Positions 34,299 to 44,366 of a stretch of 64,000 bases of DNA are shown here, piece by piece; position 1 is the stretch's first letter, and every line of letters begins with the position of its first letter. The notes below the pieces were generated by a model, which had not been told where the DNA came from, did not search any database, and saw only the letters and a list, made by a program, of their open reading frames with translations. The position numbers and the translations under genes were made by a program. The stretch is from Aromatoleum aromaticum EbN1. GTDB taxonomy: Bacteria > Pseudomonadota > Gammaproteobacteria > Burkholderiales > Rhodocyclaceae. Location of the stretch: assembly GCF_000025965.1 (NCBI RefSeq), contig NC_006513.1, forward strand, positions 1,240,001-1,304,000, in the 5' to 3' direction.

Positions 34299-35854
34299 AG
34301 CCCGCCGTACGACTTTCCCTCGCGGCGCTCACCGTCGCGCTCGCGCTCGGCGCCGGCTATTGGGCGGGCAGCCGCAGCGACCACGCTCCCGCGCCCGGCA
34401 GCACGGCGACGGCCGCTGAAAACACGGCCGCAGCCGCTGGCGGCGAACGCCAGATCCTCTATTACCGCAACCCGATGGGCCTGCCCGACACGTCACCGGC
34501 GCCGAAGAAGGACTCGATGGGCATGGACTACCTCCCGGTCTATGCCGACGACAAGCCCGACGACAGCGGCGCCGTCGTCGTCAGCCCGGCGCGCGTGCAG
34601 ACCCTCGGCGTGAAGACCACCGTCGCCGAGATGCGCGTCGTCGGTGCCGCAGTGCGCGCGGTCGGACGCATCGAGCTCAACGAGCGCGCGGTCGTCGACG
34701 TCGCGCCGCGCTTCGAAGGCTGGATCGAGCGCCTGCACGTCAATGCGGTCGGCGACCCGGTGCGCCGCGGCCAGCCGCTGTTCACGATCTACAGCCCCGA
34801 GCTGCTATCGGCCAGCGAGGAACTGCGCATCGCCGAGCGGCTACAGCGCGACAGTGCCACCACCGACCCGATCGCATCGGAAGCGGCGCGCCGGCTCGCC
34901 AACGCGACGCGCGAGCGCCTGCAGAACTGGCAGGTCGCCGCTGCGCGAGAGGGCAAGGGCGAGATCGCGCAGCGCCAGACTTTCCATTCGCCGGCCAACG
35001 GCGTCGTGCTTGAGAAGAACGCAGTCCAGGGCGCGCGCTTCATGCCCGGCGAAGCGGTCTATCGCATCGCCGACCTGTCGAAAGTGTGGGTCATCGCCGA
35101 CATCTTCGAGCGCGACCTCGCGCGCGTGCGCGTCGGCCAGCCGGCGAGCGTAACGCTCGACGCCTTCCCGGACCGCCGCTTCGACGCGAAAGTGGGCTAT
35201 CTGTACCCGACGCTGAACGTCGAGACGCGCAGCACCCGCATCCGTCTCGAACTCGACAACCGCGAAGGCCTGCTGCGCCCGGGCATGTTCGCGCACGTCG
35301 AGCTCGCGTCCGGCTCGCCGACACCGCGCGTGACCGTGCCGACGTCCGCGGTCATCGACGACGGGGTGCGCCAGGTCGTGCTGATCGCGCTCGACGAAGG
35401 CCGCTTCAAGCCGCAGCCGGTGCGCCTGGGCGAGCGCGGCACCGACCACGTCGAAGTGCTCGAAGGCGTCGAGGCCGGCGACCGCGTCGTGACGTCGGCG
35501 AACTTCCTCATCGACTCCGAAAGCCAGCTGAAGGCCGCGCTGTCGAACCTGACCGACGCCGCCCCGGCAACGGATGCAGCGCCGGTGACGTACGAAGCCG
35601 AAGGAACGTTCGACGCCGTTGATCCGGCGACGAAGACCGTGACGCTGACGCACGGCGACATCCCTGCGCTGCAATGGCCGGCGATGACGATGGACTTCGC
35701 GGTGGCGTCCCCCGACCTCGTCGCCAACCTCGCGCCGGGCACGCCGGTCCGCTTCGAGTTCGAGCAGCGCCAACCGGGCGAATTCGTCGTGACGAAAGTC
35801 GAGAAGGCGAACGGGGCGAAACCGGCGGCCGCGAACGGACACGGGAGCCACTGA
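34295..35854 (+). CDS. cusB: Membrane-fusion protein CusB with C-terminal CusF domain
   Basis: A 519-residue periplasmic adaptor, starting at a GTG that overlaps the cusC stop. In order: N-terminal anchor (RLSLAALTVALALGAGYWAG), a heavy-metal-binding motif (YYRNPMGLPDTSPAPKKDSM then GMDYLPVY), the HlyD-type barrel, hairpin and lipoyl domains (PRFEGWIERLHVNAVGDPVR), and a C-terminal CusF-like domain (about 435-505; GDIPALQWPAMTMDFAV) keeping the Trp and Met ligands. The pump therefore carries a built-in chaperone besides the free CusF-like protein. Confidence 0.9.
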   Translation: MKPAVRLSLAALTVALALGAGYWAGSRSDHAPAPGSTATAAENTAAAAGGERQILYYRNPMGLPDTSPAPKKDSMGMDYLPVYADDKPDDSGAVVVSPARVQTLGVKTTVAEMRVVGAAVRAVGRIELNERAVVDVAPRFEGWIERLHVNAVGDPVRRGQPLFTIYSPELLSASEELRIAERLQRDSATTDPIASEAARRLANATRERLQNWQVAAAREGKGEIAQRQTFHSPANGVVLEKNAVQGARFMPGEAVYRIADLSKVWVIADIFERDLARVRVGQPASVTLDAFPDRRFDAKVGYLYPTLNVETRSTRIRLELDNREGLLRPGMFAHVELASGSPTPRVTVPTSAVIDDGVRQVVLIALDEGRFKPQPVRLGERGTDHVEVLEGVEAGDRVVTSANFLIDSESQLKAALSNLTDAAPATDAAPVTYEAEGTFDAVDPATKTVTLTHGDIPALQWPAMTMDFAVASPDLVANLAPGTPVRFEFEQRQPGEFVVTKVEKANGAKPAAANGHGSH

Positions 35855-35855
35855 C

Positions 35856-38800
35856 ATGCTCGACCGCCTCATCGACTGGTCCGCGAAGAACGTCTTCCTC
35901 GTGCTGCTCGCGACGCTGTTCGTCCTCGGCGGCGGGCTGTACGCGGTGAAGAACACGCCGCTCGACGCGCTGCCGGATCTGTCGGACGTGCAGGTGATCG
36001 TGTTCACCGACTTCCCCGGCCAGGCGCCGCAGGTCGTCGAGGACCAGGTGACCTATCCGCTGACGACGTCGATGCTCGCGGTGCCGCGTGCGAAAGTCGT
36101 GCGCGGCTTCTCGATGTTCGGCGCGTCCTACGTCTACGTGATCTTCGAGGACGGCACCGACATCTACTGGGCGCGCTCGCGCGTGCTCGAATACCTGTCC
36201 TCGGTCGCCGGCCGGCTGCCGCAAGGCGTGTCGCCGCAGATCGGGCCGGATGCGACCGGCGTCGGCTGGGTCTATCAGTACGCAGTGACCGGCAAGAACA
36301 TGTCGCTCGCCGAGACGAGGAGCCTGCAGGACTGGTATATCCGCTACCAGCTGACGAAAGCCGGCGGCGTATCGGAAGTCGCGAGCGTCGGCGGCTTCGT
36401 GCGCGAATACCAGGTCACCGTCGACCCGCACCGGCTCGCGACTTTCGGCCTCGCGCTCGACGACGTCAGCCGCGTGATCCGCGAGTCGAACCGCGACGTC
36501 GGCGGGCGCGTCGTCGAGATGGCCGAGAAGGAATACATGGTGCGCGGCCGCGGCTATCTGGGCGGCAGCGACGACATCGCGAACCTGGCGCTGAAAAGCG
36601 CAGGCGGCACGCCGGTGCGGGTCGCCGACATCGGCCGCGTCGAGCTCGTGCCGGCCGAGCGGCGCGGGATCGCCGAATTGAACGGCGAAGGCGAAGTCGC
36701 TTCCGGCATCGTCATGGCGCGCTTCGGCCAGAACGCGCTCGACGTCATCGCGAACGTCAAGGCGAAGATCGCCGAGATCGCGCCGGGGCTCCCCGAAGGC
36801 GTCGAGATCGTGCCGGTCTATGACCGCTCGACGCTGATCGAGCGCGCGATCGCGAATCTCAAATGGACGCTGCTCGAAGAGAGCCTGATCGTCGTCGCGG
36901 TGTGCGTGATCTTCCTGCTGCACGTCCGGAGCGCGCTCGTCGCGATCATCACGCTGCCGCTCGGCATCCTCATCGCGTTCATCGCGATGCGCGCGCTCGA
37001 CCTCGGCTCGAACATCATGAGCCTCGGCGGCATCGCGATCGCGATCGGCGCGATGGTCGATGCCGCAATCGTCATGATCGAGAACGCGCACAAGCGCCTC
37101 GAACATCTGCCGGCGCACGCGACGCAGGCCGAGCGCGCGCAGACGATCATCCGCGCGTGCAAGGAAGTCGGGCCGGCGCTGTTCTTTTCGCTGTTGATCA
37201 TCACCGTGTCGTTCCTGCCGGTGTTCACGCTCGAAGGCCAGGAAGGCCGGATGTTCTCGCCGCTCGCGTTCACGAAGACGTTCGCGATGGCGGGCGCGGC
37301 GATCCTGTCGGTGACGCTCGTGCCGGTGCTGATGCTGTTCTTCGTGCGCGGGCGCATCCTGCCCGAAGCGAAGAACCCGGTGAACCGCTTCCTGATCTGG
37401 GCCTACCGGCCGATCATCCGCGGCGTGATGCGCCACAAGGTGCTGACGCTCGTCGCGGCGGGGGTGGTGATGGCTGTGACAATCGTCCCGGCGCGTGAGA
37501 TCGGCTCGGAGTTCATGCCGACGTTGAACGAAGGCACCCTTTTCTACATGCCGGCGGCGCTGCCCGGCATGTCGGTGACCGAAGCCGGGCGCCTGTTGGC
37601 GACGACGAACCGCATCATCAAGACTTTCCCTGAAGTCGAATCGGTGTATGGCAAGGCCGGGCGGGCGCTGTCGGCGACCGACCCGGCGCCGCTCGAGATG
37701 TTCGAGACGGTCGTGAACCTCAAGCCGCAGGCCGACTGGCGCCCGGGCATGACGACCGACCAACTGATCGCCGAGATGGACGCGGCGTTGAAGTTTCCCG
37801 GCGTCGCGAACTCCTGGACGATGCCGATCAAGGCGCGCCTCGACATGCTCGCGACCGGCATCCGCACGCCGATCGGCGTCAAGGTGTTCGGCAACGATCT
37901 CGCGACGATCGAGCAGGTCGCGAAGGACGTCGAAGCCGCGGTGCGGAACGTCCCGGGCGCTTCCAGCGCCTATGCCGAGCGCGTCAGCGGCGGCTACTAC
38001 CTCGACATCGTGCCGCGCCGCGACCAGCTCGCGCGCTACGGCCTGACGGTCAATGCGTTGCAGGAAGTCGTCGCGACCGCGCTCGGCGGCGACATGGTCA
38101 CGACCGCCGTCGAAGGGCTCGAACGCTACAACGTCACGGTGCGCTACCCGCGCGGCCTGCGCGACGACCCGCACCGCATCGCGGCCGAAGTGTACGTGCC
38201 GACGGCGAGCGGCCCGATCCCGCTCGGCCAGCTCGCCGACGTGCAGCTCACGCGCGGCTCGCCCGGCATCCGCACCGAGAACGCGCTGCTCGCCGCGTAT
38301 GTGTATGTCGACACCCGCGACGCCGATCTCGGCGCGTTCGTCAAACGCGCACAGAAGGCGGTCGCCGAGCAGGTGACGTTCCCGCCCGGCTATTACGCGA
38401 CGTGGAGCGGCCAGTTCGAGTACATGGAGCGCGCGAAGGAGAAGATGAAGGTCGTGCTGCCGCTGACGCTGGGGCTGATCTTCGTGCTGCTGTACCTGAA
38501 CTTCCGGCGCCTGACCGAGACCTTGATCGTGATGCTGTCGGTGCCGTTCGCGCTCGTTGGCGGCGTGTGGCTGATGTGGTGGCTCGGCTACCAGATGAGC
38601 GTCGCGGTCGCGGTCGGCTTCATCGCGCTCGCCGGCGTCGCCGCCGAGACCGGCGTCGTCATGCTGATCTACCTCGACCAGGCGTGGAAGGCGATCCGCG
38701 CGAAACGTGCTGCCGAAGGCCGCGAGGCGTCGGTCGCCGACCTGTACGAAGCGATCATGGAAGGCGCCGTCGAGCGCGTGCGGCCGAAGATGATGACGGT

Positions 38801-39032
38801 CGTCGCGATCATGGCGGGCCTCCTGCCGATCATGTGGGGCACGGGCACCGGCTCCGAAGTCATGAGCCGCATCGCTGCGCCGATGGTCGGCGGCATGATC
38901 TCGTCGACGGTGCTGACGCTCGGCGTCATCCCCGCGCTGTATGCGCTGGTCAAGCAGTGGCAGCTGCGGCGGGAGCTCGAATCCGGTGCGCGCACCCCGG
39001 TCGTGCCGGCATCGGCGGCGACGATTCGATGA
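35856..39032 (+). CDS. cusA: Copper/silver efflux RND transporter CusA
   Basis: A 1,058-residue heavy-metal RND pump (HME family). It starts one nt after the cusB stop. Motifs: ALPDLSDVQVIVFTDFPGQA, VIVMARFGQNALDVI, the TM4 charged residues around GGIAIAIGAMVDAAIVMIEN, and the three-Met binding site at about M565 (FYMPAALPG), M615 (APLEMFE) and M664 (ARLDMLATG), equivalent to E. coli CusA M573/M623/M672. This supports Cu(I)/Ag(I) rather than Co/Zn/Cd specificity. Twelve TM segments and two large periplasmic loops are apparent. Confidence 0.94.
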   Translation: MLDRLIDWSAKNVFLVLLATLFVLGGGLYAVKNTPLDALPDLSDVQVIVFTDFPGQAPQVVEDQVTYPLTTSMLAVPRAKVVRGFSMFGASYVYVIFEDGTDIYWARSRVLEYLSSVAGRLPQGVSPQIGPDATGVGWVYQYAVTGKNMSLAETRSLQDWYIRYQLTKAGGVSEVASVGGFVREYQVTVDPHRLATFGLALDDVSRVIRESNRDVGGRVVEMAEKEYMVRGRGYLGGSDDIANLALKSAGGTPVRVADIGRVELVPAERRGIAELNGEGEVASGIVMARFGQNALDVIANVKAKIAEIAPGLPEGVEIVPVYDRSTLIERAIANLKWTLLEESLIVVAVCVIFLLHVRSALVAIITLPLGILIAFIAMRALDLGSNIMSLGGIAIAIGAMVDAAIVMIENAHKRLEHLPAHATQAERAQTIIRACKEVGPALFFSLLIITVSFLPVFTLEGQEGRMFSPLAFTKTFAMAGAAILSVTLVPVLMLFFVRGRILPEAKNPVNRFLIWAYRPIIRGVMRHKVLTLVAAGVVMAVTIVPAREIGSEFMPTLNEGTLFYMPAALPGMSVTEAGRLLATTNRIIKTFPEVESVYGKAGRALSATDPAPLEMFETVVNLKPQADWRPGMTTDQLIAEMDAALKFPGVANSWTMPIKARLDMLATGIRTPIGVKVFGNDLATIEQVAKDVEAAVRNVPGASSAYAERVSGGYYLDIVPRRDQLARYGLTVNALQEVVATALGGDMVTTAVEGLERYNVTVRYPRGLRDDPHRIAAEVYVPTASGPIPLGQLADVQLTRGSPGIRTENALLAAYVYVDTRDADLGAFVKRAQKAVAEQVTFPPGYYATWSGQFEYMERAKEKMKVVLPLTLGLIFVLLYLNFRRLTETLIVMLSVPFALVGGVWLMWWLGYQMSVAVAVGFIALAGVAAETGVVMLIYLDQAWKAIRAKRAAEGREASVADLYEAIMEGAVERVRPKMMTVVAIMAGLLPIMWGTGTGSEVMSRIAAPMVGGMISSTVLTLGVIPALYALVKQWQLRRELESGARTPVVPASAATIR

Positions 39033-39058
39033 CAGAAATGTAATCAGCGCGTCAGCCT
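39030..39058 (+). promoter_or_regulatory. Copper-island operator motif, site 2
   Basis: TGACAGAAATGTAAT, six bases, then GTCAGCCT; nearly the same as site 1. It starts inside the cusA stop codon and lies about 200 bp before the Met-rich protein gene, so it probably starts a second copper-responsive transcript. Confidence 0.6.
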
Positions 39059-39254
39059 TGCGTCGCACGGCGCGGACTATGATGAATCCATCGAAGCACG
39101 GCGAGCGTATCAGGAACACGCCTCACCCTCGTGCCCCGACGCACCATCCGAAGCTTCGCCCGACGACCGGCACGGCCAACGAATCGGCGCCGGCTTTATT
39201 GCCTCTGCGTGCAATCCGGCGCCCGCCCGACCACTTATTTTCAGGAGACGCATC

Positions 39255-39707
39255 ATGAAAAAGACTCTCACTGCCATCGCGATATCCCTGGTCGCGGCCT
39301 TTCCTGCCTTCGCGGAGGATGCGCATCACCCGGATCAGGCCCCGGCCGTCTCGGCGCCGGTACCCGCAGCGACGGTGCAGACGATGCGGGACAACACGAC
39401 CAAGATGCAGTCCCAACTCGATGCCCTCGCCGCAGCCAGGAGTCCTGAGGAGCGGCAGAAACTGCTGATGGAGCACATGCAGACGATGCGCGAAAACATG
39501 ATGTTGGGCCGGCAGATGGCGGCGGGCCAGATGGGCTGCCCGATGATGGGCGACCCGGACATGATGCAGGGAATGGGAATGATGGGTCCGGGCGGAATGA
39601 TGGGTCCGGGTGCGGGCGCGCCCTCAGTCGAGGCTCTCGCGAAGCGCATGCATCAGATCGAGCAGCGCCTGGACAGGATACAGATGGGGAGGGAACAGAC
39701 GCCCTGA
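39255..39707 (+). CDS. Methionine-rich periplasmic protein of the copper island
   Basis: A 150-residue exported protein: signal peptide MKKTLTAIAISLVAAFPAFA, a helical middle (TMRDNTTKMQSQLDALAAAR), then a Met/Gly segment (about 88-124) with GCPMMGDPDMMQGMGMMGPG, and a C-terminal helix. Multiple Met residues and single Cys/His suit Cu(I) scavenging in the periplasm. CAGGAGAC precedes the ATG. Unassigned to a named family. Confidence 0.75.
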   Translation: MKKTLTAIAISLVAAFPAFAEDAHHPDQAPAVSAPVPAATVQTMRDNTTKMQSQLDALAAARSPEERQKLLMEHMQTMRENMMLGRQMAAGQMGCPMMGDPDMMQGMGMMGPGGMMGPGAGAPSVEALAKRMHQIEQRLDRIQMGREQTP

Positions 39708-39806
39708 CGCGCCCGGAAATGACTGTTGGTGGGCGGGCGAGCGTCGTTTCAGACGACGGCAGCTGCTCGGCCGCCCCGCACACAGCGTTGAACGGAGGAG
39801 GCTGCG

Positions 39807-39965
39807 ATGCTCGACACGCTGAAGGACCTGCTGCTGCGATTACGGACGTGGATGTCCGAGAACGAGCGCGCTCACCGGAACGCGAAGGCGAACACGTGCT
39901 GCAGCACGCCGTCCGCGATCTACGCGGCGTCATACCGGGCGCGGGGAGAAAATCGTCATGAGTGA
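39807..39965 (+). CDS. Short ORF with strong ribosome-binding site before the copper ATPase
   Basis: A 52-residue frame starting [20 protein letters not shown], preceded by GGAGGAG and overlapping the ATPase start by 8 nt. The first 20 residues look like an amphipathic helix. The second half is compositionally odd and another frame reads [20 protein letters not shown], so a frameshift is possible. It could be a leader peptide coupling translation to the ATPase, or a small protein. Confidence 0.4.
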   Translation: MLDTLKDLLLRLRTWMSENERAHRNAKANTCCSTPSAIYAASYRARGENRHE

Positions 39966-42315
39966 AATCCGTCCCGCCCCGGCACACGATCATCATCGCC
40001 ACGATCGTCCCGAACATGCCGCTCCCTCGCCTGCCCCGGCAACCGACCCGGTATGCGGCATGATCGTGAAACCCGATTCGCCGCACGTCGCGACGCACGA
40101 CGGGCAGACGTACCGCTTCTGCAGCGCGAAGTGCCTCGACAAGTTCCGCGCCGAGCCGACGCGCTACCTGCACCCGGCGCCGGTCGAGGCCGCGGACGCC
40201 ACGACGCCGCCCGGCACCGAATACACCTGCCCGATGCACCCGGAGATTCGCCAGATCGGCCCCGGCAGCTGCCCGAAGTGCGGCATGGCGCTCGAGCCGG
40301 TGCTGCCCGAACTGGAGGAAGGCGAAAACCCGGAGCTCGCGGACTTTCGACGGCGCTTCTGGTGGACGCTGCCAGCGACCGTGCTGGTGACGCTGATCGC
40401 GATGTCCGGCGGGCTGTTCGATCCGCTGCTCGGCGCCGCACGCCCGTGGGTCGAGCTGCTGCTCGCGACACCGGTGGTGCTGTGGGGCGGCTGGCCGTTC
40501 TTCGTGCGCTGGGCGCAGTCGCTTGCAAACCGCAGTCCGAACATGTGGACGCTGATCGGCACCGGCGTCGGCGCGGCCTATGCCTACAGCGTCGTCGCGA
40601 CCGTCGCACCCGGCCTCTTCCCCGAGTCCTTCCGCATCGGCGGCCACGTCGCGGTGTATTTCGAGGCCGCCGCGGTGATCGTGTCGCTGACGCTGCTCGG
40701 CCAGGTGCTCGAACTGCGCGCGCGCTCCGAAACCGGCGCGGCAATCAAGGCGCTGCTCGGCCTCGCGCCGAAGACCGCGCGCCGGCTCAACGCCGACGGC
40801 AGCGAGGAGGACATCCCGCTGACCCATGTGCACCCCGGCGACCACCTGCGCGTGCGCCCCGGCGAGAAAGTCCCGGTCGACGGCGTCGTGCTCGAAGGGG
40901 CGAGCGCGGTCGATGAATCGATGCTCACCGGCGAGCCGCTGCCGGTCGACAAGCGCACCGGCGACAAGCTGATCGGCGCGACGCAGAACACCAGCGGCGC
41001 GCTGGTGATGCAGGCCGAGAAAATCGGCTCGCAGACGGTGCTCGCGCAGATCGTGCAGATGGTCGCGCAGGCGCAGCGCTCGCGCGCGCCGATGCAGCGC
41101 ATGGCCGACCAGGTCGCAGGGTATTTCGTCGTCGCGGTCGTCGCGATCGCCGCCCTCACCTTCTTCGGCTGGGGCCTGTTCGGCCCGGAACCGTCGTGGG
41201 CCTTCGGCCTGATCAACGCGGTCGCAGTGCTGATCATCGCCTGCCCGTGCGCGCTCGGGCTCGCGACGCCGATGTCGGTGATGGTCGCGACCGGCAACGC
41301 CGCGACCCAGGGGGTGCTGTTCCGCGATGCCGCGGCGATCGAGAACTTGCGCCGGGTCGACACGCTGATCGTCGACAAGACCGGCACGCTGACCGAAGGC
41401 AAGCCCGCATTCCACGCGACGGTCGCCGCCTCCGGCTGGAGCGGGGACGAAGTGCTGCGCATCGCCGCGAGCCTCGACCAGGGCAGCGAACATCCGCTCG
41501 CGCACGCGATCGTCGACGAGGCGCGGCGCCAGGGGCTGGCGCTGTCGAAACCGGACAGCTTCGAATCGTCGTCCGGCATCGGCGTGCGCGGGATCGTCGA
41601 GGGCCGCAAGATCGTGCTCGGCAACACCGCGTTGATGGACGACGAGGGTGTCGCCTGGCAGGACCTCGCCGAACAGGCCGAAGCGCTGCGCAGCGAGGGC
41701 GCGAGCGTGATGATGCTCGCCGTCGATGGCCGCGCGGCGGGTCTTGTCGCGGTCGCCGACCCGGTCAAGGCGACGACGCCCGAGGCGCTCGACGAACTGC
41801 GCGCGAACGGGATCACGCGCATCGTCATGGCGACCGGCGACGGCCTGACGACGGCGCGCGCGGTCGGCAAGCGATTGGGCATCGACGAGGTGCACGGCGA
41901 AGTCAAGCCGAAGGACAAGAACGATCTGGTCGCGAAGCTGCAGGCCGAGGGTCGCATCGTCGCGATGGCCGGCGACGGCATCAACGACGCGCCGGCGCTC
42001 GCGCGCGCCCACATCGGCATCGCGATGGGCACCGGCACCGACGTCGCGATGTCGAGCGCGCAGCTCACTCTGGTCAAGGGCGACCTGCGCGGCATCGCCG
42101 CCGCGCGCCGCGTGTCGGTCGCGACAGTGCGCAACATGCGCCAGAACCTCGCTTTCGCCTTCCTCTACAACGCGCTCGGCGTGCCGCTCGCCGCCGGCCT
42201 GCTGTATCCCTTCACCGGCCTGCTGCTGTCGCCGCTGGTCGCCGCGCTGGCGATGAGCGCGAGCTCGGTGTCGGTGGTCACCAATGCGCTGCGGCTGCGT
42301 CGGCGAGCCGGCTGA
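39958..42315 (+). CDS. copA: Cu(I)-exporting P1B-type ATPase with YHS and heavy-metal-binding N-terminal domains
   Basis: A 785-residue P-type ATPase. The N-terminus has a His-rich stretch ([13 protein letters not shown]), a YHS domain ([13 protein letters not shown] ... [12 protein letters not shown]) and a Cys/Met motif ([20 protein letters not shown] then GM). Eight TM helices include CPC ([13 protein letters not shown]). Cytoplasmic motifs: [20 protein letters not shown], the HP motif in GSEHPLAHA, and [11 protein letters not shown]. No classical CXXC ferredoxin-like domain is present; the YHS/His-rich pattern is common in CopA2/FixI-like or multicopper-island ATPases. It exports cytoplasmic Cu(I). 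Confidence 0.9.
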   Translation: MSEIRPAPAHDHHRHDRPEHAAPSPAPATDPVCGMIVKPDSPHVATHDGQTYRFCSAKCLDKFRAEPTRYLHPAPVEAADATTPPGTEYTCPMHPEIRQIGPGSCPKCGMALEPVLPELEEGENPELADFRRRFWWTLPATVLVTLIAMSGGLFDPLLGAARPWVELLLATPVVLWGGWPFFVRWAQSLANRSPNMWTLIGTGVGAAYAYSVVATVAPGLFPESFRIGGHVAVYFEAAAVIVSLTLLGQVLELRARSETGAAIKALLGLAPKTARRLNADGSEEDIPLTHVHPGDHLRVRPGEKVPVDGVVLEGASAVDESMLTGEPLPVDKRTGDKLIGATQNTSGALVMQAEKIGSQTVLAQIVQMVAQAQRSRAPMQRMADQVAGYFVVAVVAIAALTFFGWGLFGPEPSWAFGLINAVAVLIIACPCALGLATPMSVMVATGNAATQGVLFRDAAAIENLRRVDTLIVDKTGTLTEGKPAFHATVAASGWSGDEVLRIAASLDQGSEHPLAHAIVDEARRQGLALSKPDSFESSSGIGVRGIVEGRKIVLGNTALMDDEGVAWQDLAEQAEALRSEGASVMMLAVDGRAAGLVAVADPVKATTPEALDELRANGITRIVMATGDGLTTARAVGKRLGIDEVHGEVKPKDKNDLVAKLQAEGRIVAMAGDGINDAPALARAHIGIAMGTGTDVAMSSAQLTLVKGDLRGIAAARRVSVATVRNMRQNLAFAFLYNALGVPLAAGLLYPFTGLLLSPLVAALAMSASSVSVVTNALRLRRRAG

Positions 42316-42319
42316 GCCC

Positions 42320-42565
42320 ATGAAATCGCTGGACGACAAGGAGCAGTCATCCCATCCCCACGCCCGCTCGGGCTCGCGGGCGAAGTGGGTCTTCGCCGGC
42401 TTTCTCGCGCTGGCCGTGTTCTTGCTTTTCACTGAGCACCGCGCCCACGTGCTCGGCTTCCTCCCCTGGCTGATATTGCTCGCGTGTCCGCTGATGCATC
42501 TGTTCATGCATGGCGGGCACGATCACGGGACAAAGCCGAAAAGTGTGGAAGGAGATGAAACATGA
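42320..42565 (+). CDS. DUF2933 small membrane protein
   Basis: An 81-residue protein with one or two hydrophobic segments ([39 protein letters not shown]) and a His-rich end (HGGHDHG). [12 protein letters not shown] is typical of DUF2933 proteins, found in copper/silver resistance clusters; the Cys, Met and His residues could bind Cu. It starts 4 nt after the ATPase stop and overlaps the next gene by 4 nt (ATGA). Confidence 0.85.
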   Translation: MKSLDDKEQSSHPHARSGSRAKWVFAGFLALAVFLLFTEHRAHVLGFLPWLILLACPLMHLFMHGGHDHGTKPKSVEGDET

Positions 42566-43218
42566 CCGACACGCCCGCCTACGGCCTGTGGTCGCTGGTC
42601 GTGATCAATTCGCTGTTCTTCATCGCGTTCGCGTTCAGCTTCGCCAGGCCTCACAGCAAGCGCGACTGGTGCTCGTTCGGTGCCTACTCGGCGTTCATCG
42701 TCGCCCTGTTCACCGAGATGTATGGCTTCCCGCTCACGATCTACCTGCTTTCGGGCTGGCTGTCGTCGCGTTTTCCGGGCGTGGATTTCCTCGCCCATGA
42801 GTCCGGGCACCTGCTCGAGACGATGTTCGGCTGGCGCTCGAATCCGCATTTCGGCCCCTTCCACCTGCTCAGCACCGTGTTCATCGTCGGCGGATTCTGG
42901 TTGCTCGCCAAGGCCTGGCCGGTGCTCTACGAGACCCAGCGCGAGCACCGGGTGGCCGACAGCGGTCCTTATGCCAGCATCCGACATCCACAGTACGTCG
43001 CCTTCGTGCTCGTGATGTTCGGCTTCCTGCTGCAGTGGCCGACGCTGATCACACTGGTGCTGTTCCCGATCCTGCTCGTCGTCTACGCGCGGCTCGCGCG
43101 GCACGAGGAGCGCGACGCGGTTGCCGAATTCGGCGATGCGTACCGCCGCTACCTCGAGCGCACGCCCGCGTTCATCCCCCGCCTGGGTGCGCAGCGGTCC
43201 GGAGCGCCGCGGAACTGA
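42562..43218 (+). CDS. Isoprenylcysteine carboxyl methyltransferase-like membrane protein
   Basis: A 218-residue polytopic protein with about five TM segments. The C-terminal half carries the ICMT/PEMT SAM-binding features: [20 protein letters not shown], then [20 protein letters not shown]. Homologues recur next to copper ATPases and DUF2933 proteins; their substrate is unknown. Translation is coupled to the preceding gene. Confidence 0.83.
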   Translation: MTDTPAYGLWSLVVINSLFFIAFAFSFARPHSKRDWCSFGAYSAFIVALFTEMYGFPLTIYLLSGWLSSRFPGVDFLAHESGHLLETMFGWRSNPHFGPFHLLSTVFIVGGFWLLAKAWPVLYETQREHRVADSGPYASIRHPQYVAFVLVMFGFLLQWPTLITLVLFPILLVVYARLARHEERDAVAEFGDAYRRYLERTPAFIPRLGAQRSGAPRN

Positions 43219-43263
43219 CGAAACGGGGTTTCGATCGCACGGCCATCGAAGGAGATTGCGGCC

Positions 43264-44046
43264 TTGAACGATTCACGCACTTCGACCACTTCAGCGGCAA
43301 CATGCAGTTGCTGCGGCGCACTCATCGCGTCGCGGGACCGGCCGGGAACGGGCGATGCACTCTGCGAGCGCTGTTTTCTCGAACCGCTCGCGGCGGAGCG
43401 TTCGACTTGCAGCGACCTGAATGCCGGCTTCGCCGAAGCGCTCGCCGAGGCGCTCGATCTGCGCGAACATGAGACCGGTCTCCACTCACGGCGCGTCGCC
43501 TGCCACACGGTCGTCCTGGCGAAACGCTTCTTTCCGCACGACGAGCGACGCCTCGCCCAAATCTACTGGGGCGCGCTGCTTCACGACCTCGGGAAGATCG
43601 GCGTCCCGGACCGTATCTTGTTGAAGAACGGACCGCTCGACGACGACGAATGGACCGTGATGCGCCGCCATCCCGATGACGGCCATCACCTTGTCAGTCG
43701 CCTCGCAGGCATGGAGGAAGCGGCGGAAATCGTGCGCTGCCACGAGGAACGCTTCGACGGCACAGGTTATCCGCGTGGTTTGCGTGGCGAGGCCATCCCG
43801 TTGGGGGCGAGGCTGTTTGCCGTGATCGACGCGCTCGACGCGATGACCTCGGACCGCCCCTACCGGAAGGGACTGTCGTTCGATGTCGCCAAGGCCGAGA
43901 TCCTGCGCATGTCGGTCAGGCAGTTCGACCCCGTGGCCGTCCGTCTCTTCCTCGACGAGGAGCCGGTATTGCGGCGCATGGTCGAGATGAAGTGCAGTGA
44001 AGCGGATTTCGGCCGAGCCGACCGGCCCTCCCCGGGGCGAGCATAG
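43264..44046 (+). CDS. HD-GYP phosphodiesterase with N-terminal Cys motif
   Basis: A 260-residue protein using a TTG start (43264) behind GGAGA. The N-terminus has Cys residues at 14, 16, 17, 33 and 36 (CSCCG ... CERC), a possible metal-binding finger. The HD-GYP domain covers about 58-235: HETGLHSRRV, LLHDLGKIGVPD (HD), RRHPDDGHH, CHEERFDGTGYP (GYP variant) and DALDAMTSDRPYRKG. It should hydrolyse cyclic-di-GMP. It lies between the copper ATPase cluster and copK, which hints that copper or redox state could be sensed. Confidence 0.87.
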   Translation: MNDSRTSTTSAATCSCCGALIASRDRPGTGDALCERCFLEPLAAERSTCSDLNAGFAEALAEALDLREHETGLHSRRVACHTVVLAKRFFPHDERRLAQIYWGALLHDLGKIGVPDRILLKNGPLDDDEWTVMRRHPDDGHHLVSRLAGMEEAAEIVRCHEERFDGTGYPRGLRGEAIPLGARLFAVIDALDAMTSDRPYRKGLSFDVAKAEILRMSVRQFDPVAVRLFLDEEPVLRRMVEMKCSEADFGRADRPSPGRA

Positions 44047-44084
44047 CGGCGAGCACGACACGTGTCGCGAGCGCTGCGTCCCCT

Positions 44085-44366
44085 TCAGTTGCCGCGACGA
44101 TCGTGATTCAGCACATCGTCGAGGCGCCAGACCTCGTTGCCCTTCATCATGATCTTCTGGCCATCCTTCGTCTCCATCGCATGGCCCTCCTTCATCGAGA
44201 CAACCAGGCCGGCCTTGTTTTCCATGGCCATCTTGCCGTCCTTGAACACATACACCGTGGAGCCGTCCTTCAGTTCGTAGGACTTGGCGACATTGACCTT
44301 GTCGGCGGCGAAAGCCGAAGTGGCGATCAGCACGGACGCGGCGGCAGCGGCGATTTTCATCAGCAT
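44085..44366 (-). CDS. copK: Periplasmic copper-binding protein CopK
   Basis: A 93-residue exported protein. Signal peptide MLMKIAAAAASVLIATSAFA, then SYELKDGSTVYVFKDGKMAM, ENKAGLVVSMKEGHAMETKD and GQKIMMKGNEVWRLDDVL, matching the small beta-sandwich CopK of Cupriavidus with its Met-rich Cu(I) site. AAGGAG precedes the start. It is transcribed convergently to the HD-GYP gene, from its own promoter region. Confidence 0.92.
   Translation of the reverse strand: MLMKIAAAAASVLIATSAFAADKVNVAKSYELKDGSTVYVFKDGKMAMENKAGLVVSMKEGHAMETKDGQKIMMKGNEVWRLDDVLNHDRRGN

Noticed and set aside
35508-39119. 1,203-codon leftward ORF opposite cusA
   Set aside because: A shadow frame of high-GC coding DNA; composition (long runs of Arg, Asp, His) has no protein-family features.
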